NCBI GenBank assembly: GCA_002698785.1
Contig: PAAG01000047.1
Span: 124,001-188,000 of the forward strand
Reading direction: 5' to 3'
Source: Verrucomicrobiales bacterium
GTDB lineage: Bacteria; Verrucomicrobiota; Verrucomicrobiia; Verrucomicrobiales; DEV007
Length of the DNA stretch: 64,000 nucleotides
Part shown: positions 24,854-34,112 of the stretch, one piece after another
Layout: each line of letters starts with the position of its first letter
How positions within the stretch are numbered: the stretch's first letter is position 1
Made by a program: the position numbers and the translations under genes
The notes under the pieces: generated by a model
What the model saw: only the letters and a program-made list of their open reading frames with translations
Told to the model about the DNA's origin: nothing
Database searches by the model: none

Positions 24854-26269
24854 TCAAGTTTCGAGACTTACCCTCTGACTTCCTCGGAATAAGTTCGATG
24901 GATCGTATTTCTTCTTCAACTGCTGCAACTTGGAATACCGGCTCCCGTAGTACGCATTTTCCCAGTCGGAAAAATCAAGACTCGGGTAATTCCGGTAGTG
25001 CCTCGACACACCTGATTGCTGAAGTCCTAAACGAATCCTGTCTGTAGCAGCAACCAACCTCTCCCGCTTCTCTGACTGTCCCGGCTCCCAGTAGGCCTGA
25101 ACTTCGCCGAGAAACGGATAGGCTCGATGCGCATAGGCACTCTCAGGCCCGTTTGCGATCTGGCCTCCCAAAGTATTGATCTGAAAGATCAAACCGGATT
25201 CGCTTCTCAGTGCCGAAACAATTCCTTCTGCGGCTCCTTCGATATCGGCCATTCCCTGGTAGAAGCCTCCGGAGAAATTGCGAAATGGGAGAGGTTCTGT
25301 TCTGCCGTAGTATCTCTTCACCGAACGCATAGGTTCCACACGGGAGCTGCCTTTCGATTTCATTCCCGCTGCGCGGAACTGTGCAGAAGCCCGGGAAAAA
25401 GCGGGGCCAGTTTCTGCATAGGTAGAAGTCATCAATACGCTGGCTCCTTTGTGGTTGAGAACGAGAGCAGCAAAAATTGGGTCAGGCAATGCGGTCGCGA
25501 TTTCAAACCATCTCCGCATCAAGCTCACCGTTTGTGAAACACCAGATAGAGAGGCAACGAAACGCTCTGCGGCGATGAACGCAGGAGCCGGTTGTGTTCG
25601 AAACCGGAAGGAAACCGCCACGCCAAAATTACCATTCCCTCCCCCTCGGGCGGCCCACAGGAGATCGGCGTCGTCTTCAGAATCGATCACTTCCCCTGAG
25701 CCACTTACGAAGGTCACTCCTTCCAAGTGGTCGCAGGTCAATCCGTATTGCCGTGCAAAGAGGCCGTATCCGCCACCCAAAGTGAGACCCGCCAGTCCGA
25801 CTCCTGCGCACGATCCGGCTGGTAGCAATCGCCTTCTCGGAAGGAGCAATTCGTAGACTCCTCCCAACTTCACGGCAGGGTCGGCAACAAAGCCCACCCC
25901 ATCTGGAAGAAGTGAGTGACGGTTCATTTCCGTGAGGTCGATCACCACGCCATTGTCGTTCAGACAGTGTCCTACGAAACTATGCCCACCACTGCGAACC
26001 GCGACGGGCAATCCACGCTCGTTGGCATAGTGAATTGCCTTGGACACCGCATCCACCGAACGGCATTTCGCGATGATCTGTGGTTGCAGGTGGACATCCG
26101 TATTGAAGATACCGCACGATTTTGCGAAGGCATCCGAACCTCGTGGCAGGAGATCCAGATCCTGCCGTAACTGTCCATACGATGGTGCTGCCGCCCCGAT
26201 ACCGAAACCTATGCAGGCTGTGGAAAACTTACGTCGCGACCACTTCGGGCTACCAGTTACTTCGGACAT
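24854..26269 (-). CDS. FAD-binding oxidoreductase, berberine-bridge-enzyme type, Tat-exported
   Basis: The 471-residue protein has a twin-arginine-like leader (SRRKFSTACIGFG, about 11-23), a FAD_binding_4 domain with VRSGGHSFVGH and GLTLGGGYG, and the C-terminal BBE segment YYGSRYSKLQQLKKKYDPSNLF. Both residues that can hold FAD covalently in this family are present: the His of SGGHS and the Cys of GSCAGVG, so bicovalent flavin attachment is likely. It should oxidise an alcohol, sugar or similar substrate with oxygen or another acceptor in the periplasm. The substrate is not evident from the context. Confidence 0.85.
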   Translation of the reverse strand: MSEVTGSPKWSRRKFSTACIGFGIGAAAPSYGQLRQDLDLLPRGSDAFAKSCGIFNTDVHLQPQIIAKCRSVDAVSKAIHYANERGLPVAVRSGGHSFVGHCLNDNGVVIDLTEMNRHSLLPDGVGFVADPAVKLGGVYELLLPRRRLLPAGSCAGVGLAGLTLGGGYGLFARQYGLTCDHLEGVTFVSGSGEVIDSEDDADLLWAARGGGNGNFGVAVSFRFRTQPAPAFIAAERFVASLSGVSQTVSLMRRWFEIATALPDPIFAALVLNHKGASVLMTSTYAETGPAFSRASAQFRAAGMKSKGSSRVEPMRSVKRYYGRTEPLPFRNFSGGFYQGMADIEGAAEGIVSALRSESGLIFQINTLGGQIANGPESAYAHRAYPFLGEVQAYWEPGQSEKRERLVAATDRIRLGLQQSGVSRHYRNYPSLDFSDWENAYYGSRYSKLQQLKKKYDPSNLFRGSQRVSLET

Positions 26270-26313
26270 CTAAACTAATAACCCCGAAGCTTCCGCACGG
26301 CAATTTGTTCTAC

Positions 26314-26844
26314 TCACAGATTGTTGGGCGGTTCCCATTCCGTTAAAGGAACCGGTTTCGAATCCACCTTCTTCTCAATCCCGTTTCTGATCACTTTGCC
26401 TGTCAGGTAATTGGCCGAGTAAGAGAGATTAAAATCGAGGTCCAGGGTGTCTCTTGCAACATAGTCATACCCTGCTACTACAAACTGACCTTCTCGAAAC
26501 GCTATGACGGTGCGACTCTCCCACCGATTTCGGCCGATTGCTTCATTTCCTTGAATCACCACCAAAGAATTTGCCTCATTTAGCTCCAGCCAGGGTCGAG
26601 TCAGCATACCTCCTGCGATGGCGAACTCTCGCAATCTCATATCCTGCCCCCTACTCGTTACGAGCAGTAAGTCGGCATCTCCTTTATCCCCTGCCACGAG
26701 AAATGCATGGTCTCTTTTTCCGTCTCCATCCCAATCATAGGAAAGAGCAGCGTAGAGCTCCTTGATGTCCACCGATGTGATCTCTTCAGCCCTCGCCTCT
26801 GCAATGCATGAAAGAAAGCACAGGAGTAAAACGATTCTCTTCAT
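26314..26844 (-). CDS. Secreted protein of unknown function
   Basis: The 176-residue product begins with a signal peptide (MKRIVLLLCFLSCIAEARA). The mature part has a predicted beta-rich pattern and the stretch YDWDGDGKRDHAFLVAGD, which resembles an FG-GAP/VCBS-like calcium-binding repeat (DxDxDGxxD). Its start overlaps the stop of the upstream lipoprotein gene by four bases (ATGA), so it is the last gene of a small operon (27834 to 26314). Confidence 0.6.
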   Translation of the reverse strand: MKRIVLLLCFLSCIAEARAEEITSVDIKELYAALSYDWDGDGKRDHAFLVAGDKGDADLLLVTSRGQDMRLREFAIAGGMLTRPWLELNEANSLVVIQGNEAIGRNRWESRTVIAFREGQFVVAGYDYVARDTLDLDFNLSYSANYLTGKVIRNGIEKKVDSKPVPLTEWEPPNNL

Positions 26845-27596
26845 CGAAGTGCGAACATTCCACCAAAGGTCTCCTGCATCTTTTCTGCGAACTGCTTTCG
26901 CAGCGACGTGTAGACGGTCGACCGGGCGAAGGCGACCATTCGGTCTTTGGGATCGTCGAATCCTTGTTTGAAACTAAAGCTCACTTCCTGAGCCGGAATT
27001 GCTTCAATCAGGAACGAACCCAACAGCTTCATTTCCTGCAAATCTACGAGGTGCCCACTCATCAGCGCGGAGCCGCCGGTGAAGGTGTTATCGCCGGTCG
27101 CCACCACAGGTTCAAAATTCTCGAGCCTTGCCACAGCCAGGTATCGCGTTGCTAGCGTCCCCTCGAACCCTGCAAGATCGTTTTCGCTCACCCTTCGTTT
27201 CTTACCTGCTTCAGCCAGTGGATTCTTATCACCTGTCCACTCCAACTGCCGCTTCAGGTGCTTGGTCAGGTAGAGATCGATTCCACCCTCTTCACTGTAA
27301 TCATAATATGGATCTGTCAGGTTTTTGAACATCATGAACTCTGTGTTCGTCGGCATGGGTTTGGATTCCTCATAATGCATCGGCGGATCTACCTTCACAT
27401 CGCCACTTGAATTCCCTGACATATCCTCAGGTATTAGCGCAGCCACTTCCTTGAGCTTTGCCCGCATCGAATCAAATTCCGGAGACATGCGCACGAGGTA
27501 GTCGCCGAAACGCTCGCCGCATCCCGTCAGCAAAACAGCGATCATCGCAATCAAGATCGGCGAAGTGAACTGATAGACCGAATTGAACACTCTCAT
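26841..27596 (-). CDS. Hypothetical lipoprotein
   Basis: The 251-residue protein has an N-terminal hydrophobic segment ending in LLTGCGE, a lipobox with Cys26, so it is probably anchored in the outer or inner membrane. The mature part contains no domain I recognise. It overlaps the downstream secreted-protein gene by four bases and follows a 75-residue gene by 10 bases. Confidence 0.65.
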   Translation of the reverse strand: MRVFNSVYQFTSPILIAMIAVLLTGCGERFGDYLVRMSPEFDSMRAKLKEVAALIPEDMSGNSSGDVKVDPPMHYEESKPMPTNTEFMMFKNLTDPYYDYSEEGGIDLYLTKHLKRQLEWTGDKNPLAEAGKKRRVSENDLAGFEGTLATRYLAVARLENFEPVVATGDNTFTGGSALMSGHLVDLQEMKLLGSFLIEAIPAQEVSFSFKQGFDDPKDRMVAFARSTVYTSLRKQFAEKMQETFGGMFALR

Positions 27597-27606
27597 GACA
27601 CTTGCA

Positions 27607-27834
27607 CTATTCGTTAGGGACTGAAGTGGCTGGCTTTTCCTGAAACAGGTCGCTCAGGGTCATATCTCCTTTCAAGACGCGATCAATCTGCGCGTGAGAG
27701 TATCCACTGATGAGCAACTCTCTCACGTCTATCCCGAGTCTTGAACTGACATCGCCTATGCTCCCTGGAATCGATCCCTCCGGTGAGCGGTTCGCAGAAT
27801 CTCTGCCCGAATTATCCATATCGCTGCCCTTCAT
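27607..27834 (-). CDS. Small hypothetical protein
   Basis: The 75-residue product is acidic and has no signal peptide. Residues 30-65 (LGIDVRELLISGYSHAQIDRVLKGDMTLSDLF) look like two short helices. It is placed first in the operon with the lipoprotein and the secreted protein, 10 bases before the lipoprotein gene. An alternative start (Met6) lies at 27819. Existence rests on operon spacing and a coherent composition only. Confidence 0.45.
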   Translation of the reverse strand: MKGSDMDNSGRDSANRSPEGSIPGSIGDVSSRLGIDVRELLISGYSHAQIDRVLKGDMTLSDLFQEKPATSVPNE

Positions 27835-27975
27835 ACGGTAACATTACCTGATAATTTCCTCTTTCTATCAACAAGATCCCAACTTTTTCGCCATCGAAAG
27901 ACATCCATTCGTAGTAAGCCCTCTTGAAAAGGCGTTTGCCCCTTCTCCATTCCCGTCGTATCGCAGGGGCCTGTT

Positions 27976-28728
27976 TTGGAACTTCCTTTCGATGCCACCT
28001 GGATCGTAATCGCGCTCGCCTCTCTTGGAGCGCTCAGCCTTGGTATCTCCAAGACCGGCTTTCCCGGACTGGCGATTGTGAACGTCCTGCTGATCGCTGA
28101 GCTTTTCGGGGCGAAAAACAGTGTAGGGATTATTCTGCCAATGTTGGTAGTGTGCGACTTCATCGTGCTTCCCCTGTTCTGGAAGCATGCGACCTGGCGG
28201 CAGATCTGGCCGCTCGTGCCCGTAACGTTTGCCGCAATTGTCGGTTCGTGGTGGCTGCTGGATTCTTTTGATGACACTACTGCCCGACGCGTGATCGGAG
28301 GGATCATTCTTCTGATGTTCGTTCTCCAACTGCTGCGTGAGTTTAAAAAGGAATTTCTCGAACACTTGCCCGACTCTCGCATCTTCCGCTGGATCAGTTG
28401 CTTATTGATTGGGGTTTCTACGATGCTGGCCAACGCAGCAGGGCCTGTCTATTCGATCTACGGTCTCGTTCACAAGATGCCCAAGATGACATTCCTCGGT
28501 ATCGGCGCTCGTTTTTTCCTGCTGGTCAATCTTTTCAAGATGCCGTTCCTGGGCCAACTCGACCTTATCAATAAGGAGTCGCTGTTGCTCAACCTACTAC
28601 TTTTGCCGGCTCTTCTGGTCGGGATTTTTTCGGGTCGAAAATTGATTCATCTTGTTCCCCAACGAGCGTTCGAGATCCTGCTTTATGTCTTTTCTGCGAT
28701 CGCAGCGATTCGAATGCTGTTTTTCTGA
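27976..28728 (+). CDS. TauE/SafE (TSUP) family membrane exporter
   Basis: The 250-residue protein has about seven or eight membrane segments, GALSLGISKTGFPGLAIVNV near residues 14-33 (the family's first conserved loop), and a related second half beginning near LLIGVSTMLANAAGPV. TSUP proteins export sulfite, sulfoacetate or other small organic anions. The start is a TTG at 27976; AGGGGC lies upstream. No sulfur-metabolism gene is next to it, so the transported anion is not predictable. Confidence 0.82.
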   Translation: MELPFDATWIVIALASLGALSLGISKTGFPGLAIVNVLLIAELFGAKNSVGIILPMLVVCDFIVLPLFWKHATWRQIWPLVPVTFAAIVGSWWLLDSFDDTTARRVIGGIILLMFVLQLLREFKKEFLEHLPDSRIFRWISCLLIGVSTMLANAAGPVYSIYGLVHKMPKMTFLGIGARFFLLVNLFKMPFLGQLDLINKESLLLNLLLLPALLVGIFSGRKLIHLVPQRAFEILLYVFSAIAAIRMLFF

Positions 28729-28730
28729 TC

Positions 28731-29918
28731 CTATTGTGCTGGCTGCGCGGCCCTCTGTTCGGGAGACTTCGAGTGAAAGAAGATTCCGGAGAATTGCCAT
28801 GTGCCGGTTTCCTTGAGGAAGGTGAGCGTAGCATAGGCTGGCTCGGCAGGTGTGGGAATGAGCACTTCGATAACCAGTGGTTTCGACACTTCTCCGGTCA
28901 GCTCGGAACTGAGGACTTTGGCCTCTGCAGGCTTCCATGAGGAAAAATCGACTTCGTTGCCGGTGAAGGCGGGGAAGCTCGATTCGAAGTTCTGCAGTGG
29001 GACGACTTCCTGAAAGAATGGAGCTGCTTCCGCGTAGAACGAATCGAGGTTTTTCTCCGCCAAGCCGCTGAACAGCTTCGTCAGGGAAGAGCGGGCCAAC
29101 TCGGTAGCCTCCTCGGATGACGGCTTTTCTGTGCTGGGTTCCGGATTAAAAAACTGGAGTTGCCAGCGGCTCGGCCAAGGATCCGAATTGGGCTCGCCCC
29201 AGAGAGAGACGAACTCAAGAAGGAGTCGACGCTTGAGGTCCGGATAGTCGACCACAAAGTGATAACGTGCGAGTTCGCCATTCATGCTCGCAGGTTTCCC
29301 GGGCTGGACACGGTCAACGAACTCAGACACAGGTCCGTAAGGGGAGGCATCGAGTTGCTCAACAATGCTCACGAGGACGTCGTCGCCGAAAGTCTGGCGG
29401 TGAATGACACTGATCTCGTCGAGATATGGGCCAAAATTTCCGGAGGCTATGCTATCAGCTACGCGCTGGAGAGTTCCTGTGGCAAGCTTCGTCGCGGCCT
29501 CGGGATCTTTTACCGGCGGAAGACCAGAAGTTCCGAAAGTACGGACTCTAAAATAAGACATACCATATCCCTCGCCCTCCTTGGCTATACCAATTGTCAC
29601 CTGGCGCCCCTTCCCTTCACTGTTTTTGGCTTTCCCTTTGATTGTGAGACTCGTCCCGTCGTCTGAAGCCGTGCCCTTGGTAATTTCGAAAGACTTCAGA
29701 TCTCCCGCATCCATCTCCGCCACAAACTTCTCGAACTGCTCCATCGAGTTAACACTCTTGAATTTCTGCGAGGCGCCTTGATAGGCTGCTTCATTTTCTC
29801 CCTTCATCACTTGTTCGATGAAAGAGAGTGCCGCTACCACGCCGGGATGGGTTTCTTGAGAAAGCGCGGTAAACGGAAGAAAAATAGACAGCAACAGAAA
29901 TGGGAAAGCGGTTCTCAT
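28731..29918 (-). CDS. Secreted protein with three NTF2-like repeats
   Basis: After a signal peptide (about 1-20) the 395-residue protein appears to contain three copies of the same unit: about 24-130, 140-260 and 268-385. Each copy begins with a helix of the type AxxFxxxhxxGNxxxhY followed by a hydrophobic segment with Phe (FEKFVAEM, FGDDVLVSIVEQL, FESSFPAF). This is typical of DUF3887/NTF2-like folds that bind small ligands or serve as assembly modules. Function is unknown. It converges with the TSUP gene, two bases apart. Confidence 0.6.
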   Translation of the reverse strand: MRTAFPFLLLSIFLPFTALSQETHPGVVAALSFIEQVMKGENEAAYQGASQKFKSVNSMEQFEKFVAEMDAGDLKSFEITKGTASDDGTSLTIKGKAKNSEGKGRQVTIGIAKEGEGYGMSYFRVRTFGTSGLPPVKDPEAATKLATGTLQRVADSIASGNFGPYLDEISVIHRQTFGDDVLVSIVEQLDASPYGPVSEFVDRVQPGKPASMNGELARYHFVVDYPDLKRRLLLEFVSLWGEPNSDPWPSRWQLQFFNPEPSTEKPSSEEATELARSSLTKLFSGLAEKNLDSFYAEAAPFFQEVVPLQNFESSFPAFTGNEVDFSSWKPAEAKVLSSELTGEVSKPLVIEVLIPTPAEPAYATLTFLKETGTWQFSGIFFHSKSPEQRAAQPAQ

Positions 29919-29964
29919 CTAGAGTGTGACGGGTTAGTGAGGTATCTATGCGGATTGATTTGAA

Positions 29965-31278
29965 TTAATTCCGGCGAAACTGCGTTAATGGAATACGGCT
30001 GTCGGAAAGATCGGTAATGAGTTGTCGGAAATCGGGTCGAGCCGCCATTTCTTCTGCGGTATCGACAAGGAACTTTCGCTGTTCTTCGTTGATTGAGAAT
30101 GCGGAGGCTTTTTTCGGATCGTGTTCCCAATCAAAGCGATACACGTGAAGCCTATTATCGAGGTCTTCCAGATCCAGAGCCGTCATCCATTGCAGGAGAA
30201 TGGATTCACTCCTCGCCTGGTTACGAAAAAGATAATCGGAGAGTTGATCGAACCCATTGTACTCTATCACTTCACTAAATTTTCGAGCTTCGTATTCGTT
30301 GCCACAACCGAGCGAGATCAATACTACCTGTGCCCCGGGGTCTGCCTGCAACATACGAAGGGCCTCGATGGCACACAGTTCGATTGTAGAGTTCTGCGTG
30401 CCCTGCCCACCGTCTGCGAAAGCAGCACCCTTGCGAAGGTACGTTTCCCCATCGGCACGGACCTGCTTCATCGTCACCTCGGGAGCGAGTAGTTTTCCAA
30501 AATACACAGCAGCCGATAGAGCCGAAGCGCTGATGGCATCGATCAGTTGGATGTCCTCGGTGTTCACCGGTGAGTCCTCGCGCCTTTCATTACGAAGAAA
30601 TACAGTTTTCTTTCCCACAAGATCGTATGCAGCGAGAGAAAGGACCGGGACGCGATCCAGTTCGCCCATTCGGACAGAAGGGTCGTAGAGACCGTGCTGA
30701 TCGATTGTTTCGATGAGCTTCTCCTGAAAGGCTTCGCGATCCAGCACATGTTGAAAGACCGGTGCCAGTGGTAATCGTCCTTCTCCCTGAAAGAGTGCAT
30801 ACCCTTTAGTGTAGTAAAAGTCGGCGATGTGCTCGCCAGGAACCCCAGCGGCAATGCCGCCTGTGATGATGGCCCCAGTACTCGTTCCGCTACAGACAGA
30901 AAGGACATCGCAGAGGCGCGCATTCGGCATGCCGGGGCGCTGGTGAATCGCTGCTTCAATTTTGTGGACGAGACGAGACGGGGCGATCCCCATGATTCCC
31001 CCACCATCAATCTGGAGAATGACATAGGTTCTCCGGCCTTTCTGCAATGGCTTGGGCTGTTGCAGCGATTCGCCCGATCCTTCCTGCTTGTCCCACTTGC
31101 TCCGATCTTCCACATCAGACAGCGCACCGTATCCGAACTCGGACATCGGGTGATCGTTCTGCACGAACTTACCTATGAACTCGTATGATGCGCATCCCGA
31201 TTGCAGCAAAACTGCGCACACAAGTGCAAGTTGGGCGAGAGAAACGACAAGGCGCCTCCCTATCGGGTCGCGGTTCAT
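29965..31278 (-). CDS. Patatin-like phospholipase lipoprotein
   Basis: The 437-residue protein starts with a signal ending in the lipobox LLQSGCASY, followed by a patatin domain: QIDGGGIMGIAP for the anion-hole loop, GTSTGAIITGG for the nucleophile Ser, and FADGG for the catalytic Asp. The usual Arg of DGGGxRG is replaced by Met (IDGGGIMG). It should hydrolyse acyl esters of phospholipids at the cell envelope. I begin at the ATG at 31278, directly before the signal peptide; the same frame stays open for 544 more codons upstream but is antisense to a real gene. Confidence 0.82.
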   Translation of the reverse strand: MNRDPIGRRLVVSLAQLALVCAVLLQSGCASYEFIGKFVQNDHPMSEFGYGALSDVEDRSKWDKQEGSGESLQQPKPLQKGRRTYVILQIDGGGIMGIAPSRLVHKIEAAIHQRPGMPNARLCDVLSVCSGTSTGAIITGGIAAGVPGEHIADFYYTKGYALFQGEGRLPLAPVFQHVLDREAFQEKLIETIDQHGLYDPSVRMGELDRVPVLSLAAYDLVGKKTVFLRNERREDSPVNTEDIQLIDAISASALSAAVYFGKLLAPEVTMKQVRADGETYLRKGAAFADGGQGTQNSTIELCAIEALRMLQADPGAQVVLISLGCGNEYEARKFSEVIEYNGFDQLSDYLFRNQARSESILLQWMTALDLEDLDNRLHVYRFDWEHDPKKASAFSINEEQRKFLVDTAEEMAARPDFRQLITDLSDSRIPLTQFRRN

Positions 31279-31455
31279 GAAATCACCGTGACACCCGAAA
31301 GTAGAAACGCAAAGAGAGGTTTCGGGTTTCTCGGTAGCATGCCCGGAGTATGGATACTTGTCCCGATTCTGGAGCCGATTGCGAAACGTCCGAGACAGAC
31401 AATGAAAAACAGTTAGGCTAGCTTCCCATCCCCCAAACTGCCACAATCGCTCTAC

Positions 31456-32964
31456 ATGACGGAAACAGAAACAAAGAAACGCAACTTTTCCTGGTCGTTC
31501 TGGCTTCTTCCCTCGGTCATTTTTGTTGTGTTGATGGTGTTTTCTCGCCAAACCGTTTTTCGGTTTGCTGGCTATGATTTGTCCAAGCCGGACTATTGGA
31601 TTCCGCTTCTCGTCGGGGCTTTTTGTCTGCTCGTGGCCTGGTGGGGATTGCTGCAAAAAAGTCGACCGAAACCCATTCGTGTTGCGGCCAAGTCGGTTTT
31701 TGGTCTTGTTGCACTGTGTATCATTTATGTGCTTGTGAGCCCAATCCCCTGGGTTCGATTTCAAATTTTCCGCTACGAAACACTTCATGGAAACCTTGGA
31801 GTCACCCATCGGGAAGATGGACTTCGAGAGGAGTTGGTGGATGAGCTGCTCAAGCCGGGAATCGGGCCGCGAATTGCGCGCGATCTGGAGCTCTTGCGAG
31901 TGCTTGTGCTCGAACACGGAGAAGAGTTTCGTGGGGAACCGAGGTCTGCGCAGGTGGCCTACGCCGGCCTCAGGGTGGACGGAATGACGTTCGATGAAAT
32001 CCTCAATCAACACGGAGCGAAGGAGTTTCTCTCTGCTGTCCTTCACTCCGAGGCCAACACCAGCGCCTGGTTCGGGCTCGACGATTACCCTCGTCCTAAT
32101 CTGGAACCTGATCCAAACCATGGTTTCTACGCCGGTCTTCTCACTCAAGAGGAAGCGCAGAAGGTCGTGATCCACGAGCGATCCCTCGACCGGGAGGACT
32201 CGCTCGATCACACCGCCTTCTTCTTTGTCAATTTCCCTACCCTGTTTGACGACATTGCCCGAGAAAATCTGGAGGCACAGTGGATCGGCCGTTTTCCCGA
32301 GATGGAAGAGTATGCGGAGCTCGGATTTCGCCTGATCGACGAATTGAGAAATGCTGTTGGAGAAAACTCTCCTGCAACCGTCGCCATTTCTGCTACGCCG
32401 GAGCGTTACTTGAGACCATCTGAGTGGGAACGTAACCGAATGAAACCAACCATCGAGCAGACTCTTCTTGGTCTCGTACGGATGATCGCCCCTAATGTTG
32501 AATTGGTTGAAGATGGAGATGCGGACCTTCAACTGGAAGCGGTAGCCAGCCTCTCCCAGACTTTTGACCGTGTCGTGCCGGTCTATGTGGGAGAGACGGT
32601 CAGGGTCCCGGCAGGGCGAAGATATGTTGGACGAGGAGTCGGACTTACTACTTACCGCAAAGAGTACCGAACCAAACAGGTCGGCACCAAAACAGAAGGG
32701 GTGCTCGATGCTTCGATCATCCTTGAGATCGGTGGAGGCGAGGAGCCCATTGTAATAGGAGAAGAACTTTACTATTGGTACGACGCCATTGTGGCCGCCA
32801 AGAAAAACAGTGGGGCAGATGCGAACGGTCAGCGGGTTGACTGGCGCAGGCTTTACGGCCTCTACGGGAAGCGCATCTGGCCGATCGGGCTGAAAGAGGA
32901 CATGTTTCATTTTGATGGGCCTGTGGAGGAGATCGTTTATTCCGAGGATTTGTCAGAGGAGTGA
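31456..32964 (+). CDS. Membrane-anchored protein of unknown function
   Basis: The 502-residue protein has three hydrophobic segments in its first 110 residues (FWLLPSVIFVVLMVF, WIPLLVGAFCLLVAWWG and VFGLVALCIIYVLV) followed by an extracytoplasmic part of about 390 residues with no recognised domain. GRGVGLTTYRKEYRTKQVG near 395-413 and the acidic C-terminus are notable. It lies divergent from the patatin gene with 177 bases between. Its codons show a long open antisense frame, noted among rejected observations. Confidence 0.65.
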   Translation: MTETETKKRNFSWSFWLLPSVIFVVLMVFSRQTVFRFAGYDLSKPDYWIPLLVGAFCLLVAWWGLLQKSRPKPIRVAAKSVFGLVALCIIYVLVSPIPWVRFQIFRYETLHGNLGVTHREDGLREELVDELLKPGIGPRIARDLELLRVLVLEHGEEFRGEPRSAQVAYAGLRVDGMTFDEILNQHGAKEFLSAVLHSEANTSAWFGLDDYPRPNLEPDPNHGFYAGLLTQEEAQKVVIHERSLDREDSLDHTAFFFVNFPTLFDDIARENLEAQWIGRFPEMEEYAELGFRLIDELRNAVGENSPATVAISATPERYLRPSEWERNRMKPTIEQTLLGLVRMIAPNVELVEDGDADLQLEAVASLSQTFDRVVPVYVGETVRVPAGRRYVGRGVGLTTYRKEYRTKQVGTKTEGVLDASIILEIGGGEEPIVIGEELYYWYDAIVAAKKNSGADANGQRVDWRRLYGLYGKRIWPIGLKEDMFHFDGPVEEIVYSEDLSEE

Positions 32965-33298
32965 AGGGAAGTGATCACCGGTTGATTTGATGGAGCTCGA
33001 AGTTCTGGGGAGTATGAGTATGATTATGAAGAGGAGCAGGAGGCGGAAAATGATGGGAAAAGAGGGGGATTTGCGTTTTCCCTCATTTTGCTGGTCGATT
33101 CCCCTTACCTGATTGAATGTGAATGTGTTGTGGTGTTTTTATGGTCTTTCATATTGATGCATTCTGCCTCATTTCTGGATTTTTGGGGCGCAGAAGCGAG
33201 AGACGTGGCGCGAACGGTTGACGAAGTCTGGCGAGAGAGATCGAGCCATGATAATACTAACATACCCACAATAAAAGATCGAGCTTGAAAACGACCCT
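32965..33298. other. Gene-free interval
   Basis: I see no convincing gene, RNA or repeat in these 334 bases. A 66-codon ORF (33088-33288) has no ribosome binding site and no recognisable protein pattern. The interval presumably holds the promoter of the DUF4013 gene. Confidence 0.5.
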
Positions 33299-34003
33299 AT
33301 GGCCTGCTCGGGCAGAGGGAGTTTTGTTGACGTGGGTTTATTGTGGGCTCCCTTTGTTGCAATGCCAGAACGACAGGAGATCGATCTTTCTACGCCGCTT
33401 CGACTTGGGACGGCGTTTCGGTATCCGCTGCAGTCTGGACTGGCGCGGAAAGAGATCGTGATCGGCGCTCTGTGGTTGTTCGTGCCGGTGATTGGCTGGC
33501 TTTTGAATATGGGACACCGGATTGCGATGGTTCATCAAATGCAGCATGGAAAGTCTGCCTGGCCGGCGTGGACCGATTACCGGTCGCTATTGAAACACGG
33601 GACGGTGACCTTTGTGGGGATGGTGGAGTATCATGCTCCGGCGGTGATCTGTGGTGCTGCGGCGTGGTATTTTGAAATTCCGGTTCTGTATGTCCCAGCC
33701 GTGGTCCTGTGGATTGTCGCGACGATTGCGGTGCCGGGATATATGTCGCACTACTGCTACCAGCTCGATCCCTGGGAGGTGTTCAATCCGGTTCGGGCGC
33801 TCCGACGCGTTTGGGAAGGTGGCCGGGCCTATTGGCATGCGTGGGGTATTGCGCTCGCGGCTCTGGCCTGTTCGTTTTCCGGGCTGCTCGTTTTTGGGGT
33901 GGGCTTTCTCGTGACGAGCGTGTGGTTCTGGCAGGTGGCTGGGTTTTCGTTTGCGACGGTGTTTTCGGAGCGGTTTCGGCTTTGTGAGAGTGGTGAGGTA
34001 TGA
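33299..34003 (+). CDS. DUF4013 membrane protein
   Basis: The 234-residue protein has four to five membrane segments and the family pattern of DUF4013: KEIVIGALWLFVPVIGWLLNMG near residues 51-72, WPAWTDYRSLLKHG, and a late segment PVRALRRVWEGGRAYWHAW. It is an integral membrane protein of unknown role, frequent in Planctomycetota and Verrucomicrobiota. Two starts are possible: the ATG at 33299 or the one at 33362, which begins at MPERQEID and fits the usual family length better. Neither has a clear ribosome binding site. Confidence 0.72.
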   Translation: MACSGRGSFVDVGLLWAPFVAMPERQEIDLSTPLRLGTAFRYPLQSGLARKEIVIGALWLFVPVIGWLLNMGHRIAMVHQMQHGKSAWPAWTDYRSLLKHGTVTFVGMVEYHAPAVICGAAAWYFEIPVLYVPAVVLWIVATIAVPGYMSHYCYQLDPWEVFNPVRALRRVWEGGRAYWHAWGIALAALACSFSGLLVFGVGFLVTSVWFWQVAGFSFATVFSERFRLCESGEV

Positions 34004-34044
34004 ACAGAGGCTTCTGCGGTTGGCATTTACCCTTCGAACGTGAG

Positions 34045-34060
34045 ACAGGCAATCGCCTGT
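34045..34060. repeat. Perfect inverted repeat between DUF4013 and ATPase genes
   Basis: ACAGGC and GCCTGT flank a 4-base loop (AATC). There is no T-run after it, so it may be an operator or a weak terminator for the DUF4013 gene rather than a classic terminator. Confidence 0.4.
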
Positions 34061-34078
34061 GGAATTAATACGTTATTA

Positions 34079-34106
34079 TTGACGCGCGTCGGAAACGACG
34101 TATGTT
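34079..34106 (+). promoter_or_regulatory. Promoter of the ATPase pair with a dyad in the spacer
   Basis: TTGACG at 34079-34084 and TATGTT at 34101-34106 are 16 bases apart. The spacer contains the dyad CGTCG-GAAA-CGACG (34087-34100), which could be an operator. The ATG at 34113 follows the -10 hexamer by six bases, so the transcript is probably leaderless; no Shine-Dalgarno sequence is present. Confidence 0.5.
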
Positions 34107-34112
34107 GTTTGC

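Noticed and set aside
31279-32910. A 544-codon open frame on the minus strand joined to the patatin gene
   Set aside because: It is antisense to the membrane-anchored protein gene on the plus strand (31456-32964), which shows signal-like membrane segments and coherent composition. The minus-strand reading has no recognisable domain before the lipoprotein leader at 31278, so it is a by-product of codon use.
33088-33288. 66-codon ORF in the gap before the DUF4013 gene
   Set aside because: No ribosome binding site, no recognisable sequence features and no neighbour that would support translation.
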